Shown here piece after piece: positions 54,719 through 63,005 of a stretch of 64,000 nt of DNA (the first letter of the stretch is position 1; every line of letters begins with the position of its first letter). The notes beneath the pieces are model-generated. The model made no database searches. It was given only the letters and a program-made list of their open reading frames with translations, and was not told where the DNA came from. A program made the translations under genes and the position numbers. Origin of the DNA: Caldithrix sp. (GTDB lineage: Bacteria; Zhuqueibacterota; Zhuqueibacteria; Thermofontimicrobiales; Sulfurfontimicrobiaceae); contig DYKB01000005.1 of NCBI GenBank assembly GCA_020722815.1, positions 70,270 through 134,269 of the forward strand, written 5' to 3'.

Positions 54719-55975
54719 TTAATATTCGATAAGTAAAACTGGCCCCGGCCAATTAATTTCCAGTGCATGTCCCTCAAATTCAGAATAGATATAAATTTCA
54801 TTCGATCCTGATTTTAACAAATTTAATGGTATATTCAGCATTTTATAACTATACCCATGAAAAACACCGAAATTATCCGACAATTTAATTCCATTGAATC
54901 CAATTTCATGGCGTGCGCCATCTTCCGTAGCACCAGACCAGGTAGAAAGGGCTAATCGGGCTGATTTGGCGTTACTCAATTCGTCCGGCAGATGAATGGT
55001 ACACGATTTTCGTTGTCCAATCCGGACGCCAAAATTCTCAGGGACGTCTTTTGAATGATACATTTTCACCGAACGATCTTTGCGCACCATGTTAATATTC
55101 TCAACAACTGGTGTCAGGTATTTCATCCCGGTTTCATCGGTAATCAATGCCCGGATTTTCATCGGGGCTGTTTGATCGGGTACAAAGCGATTATTCCAGG
55201 TTGCTTGATAGGGGGGGCGAATCACCCGCCCCAGATATTGCTTAATGGCACCGAGTTGATACTGAAAATGCCACTGCCGAAATTCGCCCGTTCCTTTCCA
55301 GTCGAAATCATCATAATAACCCAGAAAAATAACTTCTGAAATTTTACCATTGGGACTGGCTGCTTTGGCGCTAAGTGTGGGCAATTCACCAATCACGTCG
55401 CCCGATTTGGGTGAAATCAGCTCACCTTCAGGATGTGGCTTGGAAGCATCGTAATAAACGCGCATGGTCACCGAATACAAAAAATACCAGGCCCAATTAA
55501 AACTATAGCAGGTTTGTGGGCCCAAACTGAATTGCATTAAATTTTCACCAGTTTTTAAATGTGCCAAAGGGACGGGCACACTCGCACCCAAAATATTTCG
55601 AAAATAACATTGCGGATTCGTCGGCGTATGCTGGATAGTTGGCAGCGGAATAAAATCATGGCCATTGAATTTGACTTTTTGATCACTGGTACCAATATGT
55701 CCCCCCCAATATTCGACAATAAATTCAGCCGCAATTGCCTGTTCCAGATCATCAATCATCAGGTAAAAGGGGGTCATTTCCGGATAATTATTCGGCCGGA
55801 GCGTACCATCTTGATCGCGATTCGTGCTGAGGGCACACCGAATGTTTTCTTGATTGTAGGTAAATTCTTTAAAGATTTGGCCCTGTGGCTCATTTTCAGC
55901 AGCCATTAAACTTAATGAATGACGGCTGAGTGCCAGTAATGAAATCAACAAAATTATTGGAAAAATTTTTTTCAT
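54719..55975 (-). CDS. Secreted beta-rich protein, unknown
   Basis: 418 residues with signal peptide (IFPIILLISLLALSRHSL). Two beta-sandwich-like parts look alike: YFRNILGASVPVPLAHLKTG-type and SYKMLNIPLNLLKSGSNEIY-type segments, each reminiscent of carbohydrate-binding modules or the galactose-binding fold; WPGPVLLIEY ends the protein. No catalytic motif is seen. Co-transcription with the GH36-like enzyme and the FG-GAP lipoprotein suggests a role in glycan binding. Confidence 0.72.
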   Translation of the reverse strand: MKKIFPIILLISLLALSRHSLSLMAAENEPQGQIFKEFTYNQENIRCALSTNRDQDGTLRPNNYPEMTPFYLMIDDLEQAIAAEFIVEYWGGHIGTSDQKVKFNGHDFIPLPTIQHTPTNPQCYFRNILGASVPVPLAHLKTGENLMQFSLGPQTCYSFNWAWYFLYSVTMRVYYDASKPHPEGELISPKSGDVIGELPTLSAKAASPNGKISEVIFLGYYDDFDWKGTGEFRQWHFQYQLGAIKQYLGRVIRPPYQATWNNRFVPDQTAPMKIRALITDETGMKYLTPVVENINMVRKDRSVKMYHSKDVPENFGVRIGQRKSCTIHLPDELSNAKSARLALSTWSGATEDGARHEIGFNGIKLSDNFGVFHGYSYKMLNIPLNLLKSGSNEIYIYSEFEGHALEINWPGPVLLIEY

Positions 55976-56037
55976 GAGAATTTTCCTTCTAATCGGTTTA
56001 GTGTCATTTGGATTTAAAATTATAAACCAGTACTTTT

Positions 56038-57558
56038 TTATTCAATCTCAATTTCAATCGAACAATCCGCTTTGTGTATATCAAAATGGAGTACGCGTTG
56101 ATTAGCGGTATCCTCAATCGTGTAATTCAAATAGCGGCTCTCAAAATAGACTGTTGGTGTTTTTTTTAATTTTGGATAACAGAGTATAATTTTGCCCGGG
56201 GCCCCATTCTGTACCACCAAAGCTGTTTGGCTTTTAAAAAATAATTTTTTAATCCAACATGAAGCTGATTTAATCCAGATCCCGCTGGTATTATTGCTCA
56301 AAATAAAAGCACTCCGGACTGAATCCGGTTCAGTAAATTCAAAATTGAATTCCAGGCGATTATCTTCCAGTAATTGATAAGCATGGCCAATAATTCCCAG
56401 AAAATGGTCGCGATTTATGGGTGCGGTGTGATAGGTATGCCGCATGACAGCGCCTGAAAACGAGATGACCTGACCCTGCGCGTTATGGTCATCGATGAAC
56501 TCCCAGATTTCCGGCGAACTACCAATACTGCCAGTAAGCTTTGGTTTCGTAGCAACAACGCTGGCAGAAACCTGTTTGTAACGCAAAAGGATTTCATTAG
56601 CCAGCAAGCGTTCATCAAGCGACATTTTTTTCAGATTTCCCCAAAAACCAGAGCCGCCAACCAACGCTGAATAAATCTTATATTCCTGCGAACCGTAAGC
56701 TTTGCGATTTTTAGGCTGAATTGTCAATAAATGGGGATATTGCGCGGATGTTTGTAAAATTGATGGAATGATAGAGTGGTACTGCTGATAAATGGTTCGC
56801 ATCGACTTCGCCCGGTAATTGGAAAAATCGTGATAGCCGCTGGCGCCATTATTCATCCAGAAAAATCGCCCCTGGCTCAAAAAATCCAGGCCGACATTGC
56901 GCCCACTCTCGGTGACATCATAAACAATCACCAGTTCGGGACAATAAGCAATTAATTGCTCTGCCATGGCACTGACCGTCCGCACAAATTCATAACCATA
57001 GCGGTGACCACGAGCTTCAGGGTCATGTTCGGAATTACCATGTTCATGTTGATCGGAATAACAGTACCAGCCATCTAGCGCATCCCACTTGAAATAGGTA
57101 CAGCCCAAATCAATCAAGCGTTTGCATTTCGCAACAAACATTTCGGCATAATTTGGACTTACCAGACAGGCCATTTTTCTGCCAAACCGGGACGGCACCA
57201 CTTCGCCCTGCTGATCACGGGCCAAATTTTCCGGATGCACTTTAAAAAAAGACGAATTCGGGTCGATACAGGTGGGCGCCAGCCAGAGTCCCAGCCGCAT
57301 CCCATAATCCTGTAAACGTTTCACGATTAGCGCCAGGCCCGCCTCTCCCCCATTGGGGATTGATTTGCCAGTCACCCATCCAATCGTACCAGCCATCATC
57401 GATGACAAAAACATCCACGCCCAATTGATATGCCGCATCAATCTCCTGAAGTAACCGGGGTAAATCCAGCAAAACTTCATCCGGTGCGAAAAATTTACGG
57501 GAGCCACCATCGGCATCTTTATCATAATAAGGAAGGGGATCATATACGGTCGCATCAC
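56038..57558 (-). CDS. GH36-like alpha-galactosidase, C-terminal open fragment
   Basis: True sequence begins near 57350 (GGEAGLALIVKRLQDYGMRL) and includes the nucleophile segment FKWDALDG and the C-terminal domain. The first 70 codons are out-of-frame, and no ribosome site precedes them. It belongs to the interrupted gene 56038-58582. Confidence 0.68.
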   Translation of the reverse strand: MMRPYMIPFLIMIKMPMVAPVNFSHRMKFCWIYPGYFRRLMRHINWAWMFLSSMMAGTIGWVTGKSIPNGGEAGLALIVKRLQDYGMRLGLWLAPTCIDPNSSFFKVHPENLARDQQGEVVPSRFGRKMACLVSPNYAEMFVAKCKRLIDLGCTYFKWDALDGWYCYSDQHEHGNSEHDPEARGHRYGYEFVRTVSAMAEQLIAYCPELVIVYDVTESGRNVGLDFLSQGRFFWMNNGASGYHDFSNYRAKSMRTIYQQYHSIIPSILQTSAQYPHLLTIQPKNRKAYGSQEYKIYSALVGGSGFWGNLKKMSLDERLLANEILLRYKQVSASVVATKPKLTGSIGSSPEIWEFIDDHNAQGQVISFSGAVMRHTYHTAPINRDHFLGIIGHAYQLLEDNRLEFNFEFTEPDSVRSAFILSNNTSGIWIKSASCWIKKLFFKSQTALVVQNGAPGKIILCYPKLKKTPTVYFESRYLNYTIEDTANQRVLHFDIHKADCSIEIEIE

Positions 57559-58582
57559 AGTAAACCTTGTGGCCGGACCGGACGTCTTTTATATTGCTTA
57601 AATTAAGATAACTATTTTCTTCATCCCGTTGCCACCCCCAGGTATTGTAATAAATGAGGGGCTTGCGGCCGGAGCGCGTTTCACTTTGCCAATCATACAA
57701 ATAATTTCGAAACGCCTTTCGTCCCTCATCCAGATCATCCGCATCAAAAGTACCAAAATTCATCCACGGTGTAATAAAAGGATTTGCGGCAGTAAATGTT
57801 TCGCCATCAAAAAAGGCGCCTTTTTCCAAAGAAATCCAGAGTTTTAATACATGATCCTCGTAACGGCTGCCAAGTTTAAGATAATCTTTGGCTGTATCAT
57901 TGTCAGGCGAACCATGTTCATACGCCAGGATCCAGTTATGGTGATGTTGATCCATTCCGAGCAAAATCGGACCTTTTCTCAGTTCAGATTCACCAGGGAT
58001 AAATTTTGAAAATACAGGATGATACATATCGCATTGTGATAAATTTAGCCCGCGTTTATCAGTCACGCCCCAATGACGATTTATTGGAAAAGCATGAATA
58101 TTGGCATCGGGCATTTGTTCAGCGTTCCAGGTGGCCAGGCGAATTTCCTCCGCGCCTGGTGGCACAGGCGAAAGCAGCGAGTATTGCGGAAAAATGAAAT
58201 GTGGTTTCCCATTCAAATGGTTCAGACAAAAAGAGTCCATGTTTGGAAATATCATCAATCTTTCGCGGGTGATGGGCGAATCCGGAAACATTTGAAGCTG
58301 ATACTTGAAGATGACATCTTTTGCCTCAATACTAACAATGACCGCTAATCCACCATGCTTCATAGTACGGGAGTCATACGTGAGATATTCTCCCGATGTT
58401 AATCGTGTACCATTTATGACACATTCAAACCACGATTGTGATTTTACCAATAATTCACTTTTTTTAAATTTATTAAAAAATGAGATCGGTACAAAAGCAT
58501 TACGGGTGCTAAATTGACGGCGAATGCTGCTATTTTCAACAGTCAGAATTCCATGCTGATGCTCAAGTTTCACCCCGCTCAT
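57242..58582 (-). CDS. GH36-like alpha-galactosidase, N-terminal open fragment
   Basis: 446 codons, with true sequence down to the G-run at 57347-57351 (about 410 residues: beta-sandwich and the start of the barrel) followed by an out-of-frame tail. It belongs to the interrupted gene 56038-58582. Confidence 0.68.
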   Translation of the reverse strand: MSGVKLEHQHGILTVENSSIRRQFSTRNAFVPISFFNKFKKSELLVKSQSWFECVINGTRLTSGEYLTYDSRTMKHGGLAVIVSIEAKDVIFKYQLQMFPDSPITRERLMIFPNMDSFCLNHLNGKPHFIFPQYSLLSPVPPGAEEIRLATWNAEQMPDANIHAFPINRHWGVTDKRGLNLSQCDMYHPVFSKFIPGESELRKGPILLGMDQHHHNWILAYEHGSPDNDTAKDYLKLGSRYEDHVLKLWISLEKGAFFDGETFTAANPFITPWMNFGTFDADDLDEGRKAFRNYLYDWQSETRSGRKPLIYYNTWGWQRDEENSYLNLSNIKDVRSGHKVYCDATVYDPLPYYDKDADGGSRKFFAPDEVLLDLPRLLQEIDAAYQLGVDVFVIDDGWYDWMGDWQINPQWGRGGPGANRETFTGLWDAAGTLAGAHLYRPEFVFF

Positions 58583-58767
58583 TCGGAATTTCCTTATGAT
58601 GTGATCAAATCAGTGCATGCTATTATTTCTGTTTATCAGTTATCGACTGAATTCAATTAAAAATTGCTTCATAAAAATTTTAACATTACTAAACCAACAA
58701 AACAACTCTAATTCGGCCACTCTCACCCACCCGGATTTTAATCCTGATAAGGACCAATCCCAACATT

Positions 58768-58823
58768 TATGGTTTGCGGTTTGTGGTTAACCATAATTTA
58801 ATCATAATGAATTTAAATTGCAA
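58768..58823 (-). promoter_or_regulatory. Promoter and operator of the accessory cluster
   Basis: On the minus strand: -35 TTGCAA (58818-58823), 17-base spacer, -10 TAAATT (58795-58800), then TGGTTAACCA (58784-58793). Heptads TATGGTT, TGCGGTT, TGTGGTT precede AACCATA on the plus strand. The region matches 42785-42840 beyond the palindrome, including the -35, TGCAATAGAAA and the following AT-rich stretch. It lies about 200 bases before the GH36-like gene. The rest of 58583-58957 shows no gene. Confidence 0.58.
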
Positions 58824-58957
58824 TAGAAAAGTTTAAATTTTGTAAAAATTATGAAAAAATTTAACGATACCCCCGGTAAGGATTCCAGCAAATACATACG
58901 CAACTCAGGCAGTTGCGATTTTCATAGTTTCAATTAGGTTAGGGATTGGGAGGGAAT

Positions 58958-60250
58958 TTAATTTTTTACACGATTTGCATAAGCCATGGCATAAGCAATC
59001 CATTTGGAACGGATATTTTCTTTGAGCAGAAAGCTTCTCACTTTTTCACGTCTCAAAATCCAGCCCAGGACATAATTCAGGAAAGTAATGGGAATTGATT
59101 CCAGATCATCAAACAGCAGGTTTTGAAATTTATTGCGTTCGAGTGCCATTATAAATATTCGTTCCAGAGAATTTTCCGGGGTAAAAACACGCTGCGGTCG
59201 CGGGACTAATGAAATGACTTTGCGGGAACAAGCAGAGACACAAACACCACACCCAATGCACCGGGTTTCATCGATGACCGCCTGCTTTCGCTTTTGATGA
59301 TCAGGGATATCTTTTAATTCAATACAGTCAATTGGACAGGCCTGAACGCACTTTCCACAGCCAGAACAACGTTCTGGGCTTATTATTGATATAAAATTGC
59401 TGGTATATGTTAATTTATCACCCAGGCGAATTCGTTTAAAAGTTTCCAGAATCGAACAGGAACAACCACAGCAATTACAGATAAAGCCAACATTATTTTT
59501 AATATTATCAGCGATTTGAACCATTCCCATCTCACGCGATTGGGAGATGATCTCCAGGGCTTCAATTTCATCAATCGGCTCTGCTAAATGATGCCGAATG
59601 AAATAATCAGTACCCGATCCCAGGGTCAAACAGGTACGTAAAGGATGCTCGCAGGCCTCACCCAGATGCTCTTTAACATGGCGGCAGTGACACAATCCGA
59701 CTGCCCGCTGTTTTGCATTTTTAATTATCCAGGAGGCTTTTTCATAATCGAGAACTTCGGCGTAAATCTCCGGGGTAAATGCAGTTTCATTGGGCAAAGT
59801 TCGAACAAGTTGCGTTTCCTCCTGAAACGCCTGTCGAATAAAAGTATCGGCGGGATCATTCAACATGTATTCATGATAAAGCTGTGAAAGCGCCTTTTGA
59901 TCATAATCCTGTCGCACCCGCATCATGCTGAATTCAAAAAAACCAATGACCGTGGGAAGCAAAACATAGTAAGTTTCACCATTTCCACGCTGGAGATCGA
60001 TAACCAAACCCTTTTCAGCCATGCCATCTAAAATTGGTTTTAAATATTTTCGATTTTTTCCGGTCCGGTGTTCAATCGTCTTCAGATTTGAAAAACGGAT
60101 AGGCATTCGACTGGCAATGAGGGCTTCTTCCTCGGAAAACAAGAGTTTCAGGATTTCCAAAAATGCAGCATGATCAGGCCCGCCCACCCACATTAAATCC
60201 AGACGATTTTGTAATTTTTGATAAACCGATTTCGCAGCAAGGTGTCCCAT
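58958..60250 (-). CDS. 4Fe-4S dicluster ferredoxin-type protein
   Basis: 430 residues. The N-terminal third is a winged-helix-like region (IRFSNLKTIEHRTGKNRKYL). Then come Cys-rich segments (GLCHCRHVKEHLGEACEHPL; NNVGFICNCCGCSCSIL) and two classic 4Fe-4S motifs (CSGCGKCVQACPIDC and CIGCGVCVSACSRKV). It is soluble and likely passes electrons or senses redox state. The partner is unknown. AGGG precedes the ATG. It follows pyrB by 21 bases on the same strand. Confidence 0.85.
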   Translation of the reverse strand: MGHLAAKSVYQKLQNRLDLMWVGGPDHAAFLEILKLLFSEEEALIASRMPIRFSNLKTIEHRTGKNRKYLKPILDGMAEKGLVIDLQRGNGETYYVLLPTVIGFFEFSMMRVRQDYDQKALSQLYHEYMLNDPADTFIRQAFQEETQLVRTLPNETAFTPEIYAEVLDYEKASWIIKNAKQRAVGLCHCRHVKEHLGEACEHPLRTCLTLGSGTDYFIRHHLAEPIDEIEALEIISQSREMGMVQIADNIKNNVGFICNCCGCSCSILETFKRIRLGDKLTYTSNFISIISPERCSGCGKCVQACPIDCIELKDIPDHQKRKQAVIDETRCIGCGVCVSACSRKVISLVPRPQRVFTPENSLERIFIMALERNKFQNLLFDDLESIPITFLNYVLGWILRREKVRSFLLKENIRSKWIAYAMAYANRVKN

Positions 60251-60271
60251 AATTTTCCCTTCGAATCCCGA

Positions 60272-61270
60272 TTACATATTTAGAATTTTATTATGAACAT
60301 TGAAAATTTTCGCCAGAATGGCCACGCGGGTCCACATTCCATTTCGTTCCTGGCGCCAGTACATCGCACGTGGATCTTTATCGACTTCGATATTAATTTC
60401 AAAGCGGCGCGGAAAGGGATGCATGATAATGCTAGCGGGTTTCAAAAGCTTCAAATTATCGACCGTAATATGAAATTTTGAATAATCCAACGCTTTCGAT
60501 TCACCATTCAGATCATATTCATCCTGAATTCGAGTCATGTAGACAGCATCAGCTTCTGGTAATAATCCATTCATATCTTCACTTTCAATGAAGGGAATAT
60601 TGACATCCTGACAAAAGGTTTTGATATCATCTCCCATTTGCAGATATTTTGGGGCAACAAAAATCAGTTTTACACCTTTGAAATGTTTCATTAAATAAGT
60701 GAGTGAACGCACCGTACGCCCGCGCTTCAGATCCCCCACCATCATGATGGTCTTATTTTCCAGTCCACCCAGGTCTTTAAACGACTGACGCAGGGTGTAA
60801 ATATCCAGCAACGCCTGGGTTGGATGTTGATCCGGGCCAGAACCGCCGTTGATAAAAGGTACCGGGCGGGGCGTTTGATCCATCACCTGGGCAATTTCTT
60901 CGACAAAGCCAGCTTTGGGATAGCGCATGATTACCACATCGACATAAGAGCAAAAGGTGCGAATTGTGTCATAAATCGATTCGCCTTTTACTTCCGAAGA
61001 GGTGTTGGTGTCGCGTATTTCACTGGTCTGAATGCCAAGAATCTGACAGGCATTCAAAAAGGAGAGAAAAGTGCGGGTTGATGGTTGCACAAAATAGAGC
61101 ATCCCCCGTTTATCTGACAAAATGGTTCTTAAAAAATCCAATCCTTCCTTGGTCTTTGCCAGCCGCCGCACTTTATTCGTGATTTCATAAAGTTCGTCTA
61201 ATAACGGACGGGTGAATTGTTGGGATTTTAAAACATGAAAGAGTGGCTGGATTGTTTGTTGATTCTCCAT
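60272..61270 (-). CDS. pyrB: Aspartate carbamoyltransferase catalytic subunit
   Basis: 332 residues. The carbamoyl-phosphate motif is S64-T-R-T (QPSTRTFLSF), slightly unusual in having Phe where Arg is common, followed by GGSGPDQHPTQALLDIYTL, KTIMMVGDLKRGRTVRSL and IMHPFPRR. It makes carbamoyl-aspartate, the first committed pyrimidine step. No pyrI regulatory gene is visible next to it. Confidence 0.94.
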   Translation of the reverse strand: MENQQTIQPLFHVLKSQQFTRPLLDELYEITNKVRRLAKTKEGLDFLRTILSDKRGMLYFVQPSTRTFLSFLNACQILGIQTSEIRDTNTSSEVKGESIYDTIRTFCSYVDVVIMRYPKAGFVEEIAQVMDQTPRPVPFINGGSGPDQHPTQALLDIYTLRQSFKDLGGLENKTIMMVGDLKRGRTVRSLTYLMKHFKGVKLIFVAPKYLQMGDDIKTFCQDVNIPFIESEDMNGLLPEADAVYMTRIQDEYDLNGESKALDYSKFHITVDNLKLLKPASIIMHPFPRRFEINIEVDKDPRAMYWRQERNGMWTRVAILAKIFNVHNKILNM

Positions 61271-61415
61271 AAGAGGGTCCTTTATTTAATTTTAAGAGTG
61301 AAATAATTATTTAACACGTTGATTGAATTCGTTTTCCACAAATTTTCAGGACTTTTCAACCGTTGAAATATTATTGAATAAAAATTATATGCACCTAAAA
61401 TCCTTCAGGCTGACA

Positions 61416-61458
61416 CAAAAAAAAAGCCCAACATCAAAAAAATGATATTGGGCTTTTA
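61416..61458 (-). terminator. Rho-independent terminator after ftsZ
   Basis: On the minus strand AGCCCAATATCA pairs with TGATGTTGGGCT across a T-rich loop and is followed by nine T. It lies about 160 bases after the ftsZ stop and would end the ftsA-ftsZ transcript before pyrB. The other side also has TTTTA, so it may act in both directions. Confidence 0.85.
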
Positions 61459-61616
61459 TCAAGCAATATATTAAAATTTTCCTTTTCAATGACTCGTTCT
61501 CAATATTGGTTATCAGCTTTGAGGATTTTTATAAAATATACACATTTTATCCGGCAAAGTCAAGGAAATTTTAATTATCTTTTAATGCCAGCGGCTTCCC
61601 GGCACATAAAAATTGT

Positions 61617-62834
61617 TTATTCAATCCGGCGACGGATATAAGTTGGGGTCTCGATATCCTTCGAACTCAGCAATTCTTCTTCAACCAGTTGTTTATTCAA
61701 TATCGGACGTTTGCCATTAGTTCCATTACCATTGTTATTGGGTTTGTAACGGAAACCATTTCCATTTTTATCTTCCAGTCGCTGGTAAGCCGGAATATCC
61801 AGATAATCGATAGCTGGATTCATGATATCGGCCGGTCGTCTTTTGATGTTGCTTAGCTCATGTTTTCCATTATTATTAAAACCGGTTGCAATCACCGTGA
61901 CCCTGATTTCATCTTTTAACGCGCTATCGATAACTGCACCAAAGATCATATTTGCGTTCGTCCCCACTGCTTCTGAAATTATCGACGCGGCTTCATTCAC
62001 TTCGTATAAAGACAAATCATCACCACCGGTAATATTAACTAGGACGCCTAATGCGCCTTCAATAGAAATCTCGTCTAACAAAGGGCTGTGGATAGCTTTT
62101 TGCGCCGCATCAACGGCTTTTTTATCGCCAGTTCCCATTGCTGACCCCATCAATGCATCGCCCATTTCCGACATAACTGTTCTGACATCTGCAAAGTCCA
62201 GATTAATCAAACCAGGTACAGAAATCAAGTCAGAAATACCCTTGGTGGCATGCAATAACACATCATCTGCCAGTTGGAACGCCTGTGTTAAGCGGGTATC
62301 GCGCGAGACAATCGATAATAATCGCTGGTTCGGAATTATAATCAAGGTATCAACCCGATCTTTTAATTCCTGAATCCCCTCTTCAGCTTTTAACATGCGT
62401 TTTGGACCTTCAAACAAAAATGGTTTGGTCACGATTCCAATTGTCAACGCTCCCTGATCTTTGGCAATCTCAGCTACAACAGGCGCCGCACCAGTACCTG
62501 TACCGCCCCCCATCCCACAGGTCACGAAAACCATATCGGCACCTTCAAGTGCACTATAGACCGTTTCTTTATCCTCTTCAATCGCCCGTCGTCCAATTTC
62601 TGGCTTGGCACCAGCGCCTAACCCCTTCGTCAGGGATTTACCAATCTGAATTCGGGTGGCAGCTTTTGAATTATTCAATGCCTGTAAATCCGTATTAATT
62701 GTGACAAACTCCACGCCCTGTAGCCCCTGATTCAACATTCGATTGATGGCATTTCCACCAGCACCACCAACTCCTGCGACAATCATTCGGGCAGTTGGAT
62801 TATTATTTTCATCGAAATTAAATCTTAAGCTCAT
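61617..62834 (-). CDS. ftsZ: Cell division protein FtsZ
   Basis: 405 residues. GTP-binding motif GGGTGTG at 109-115, N-terminal [14 protein letters not shown]7-loop [11 protein letters not shown], and the conserved C-terminal peptide TPTYIRRR that binds FtsA and ZipA-type partners. It forms the Z-ring. It lies after ftsA on the same strand, the usual order, with a 170-base spacer. zapA and a zapB-like gene occur elsewhere in the window. Confidence 0.98.
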   Translation of the reverse strand: MSLRFNFDENNNPTARMIVAGVGGAGGNAINRMLNQGLQGVEFVTINTDLQALNNSKAATRIQIGKSLTKGLGAGAKPEIGRRAIEEDKETVYSALEGADMVFVTCGMGGGTGTGAAPVVAEIAKDQGALTIGIVTKPFLFEGPKRMLKAEEGIQELKDRVDTLIIIPNQRLLSIVSRDTRLTQAFQLADDVLLHATKGISDLISVPGLINLDFADVRTVMSEMGDALMGSAMGTGDKKAVDAAQKAIHSPLLDEISIEGALGVLVNITGGDDLSLYEVNEAASIISEAVGTNANMIFGAVIDSALKDEIRVTVIATGFNNNGKHELSNIKRRPADIMNPAIDYLDIPAYQRLEDKNGNGFRYKPNNNGNGTNGKRPILNKQLVEEELLSSKDIETPTYIRRRIE

Positions 62835-63005
62835 CGTGAACTCCTTATATAAAAAATTTTATGATCATCCCTTGGTTGCTATTTTATCTAGTGCGGCGTC
62901 TAAAATCCAGCTTGCCCTTGAAGCTACCTAGCGCAACCAGGCGTCAATTACTTATTTTATAAAATGATAGCTTTTCTAATTGAGACCTTTTATCATTTCT
63001 ATTTC

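Larger units (their letters stand above)
56038..58582 (-). pseudogene. GH36-like alpha-galactosidase, one frameshift
   Basis: Read across one shift the gene gives about 847 residues: N-terminal beta-sandwich (1-320), TIM barrel with VDVFVIDDGWYDWMGDWQIN, MRLGLWLAPTCIDPNSSFFK, and YFKWDALDGW whose Asp is the expected nucleophile, then a C-terminal beta domain. The shift lies at a run of five C at 57347-57351 (GGGGG on the coding strand); removing one base restores PQWGEAGLALIVKR. No signal peptide is present, so the enzyme is cytosolic. It opens the minus-strand accessory cluster and has its own promoter and operator. AAGGA stands before the ATG. Confidence 0.83.
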
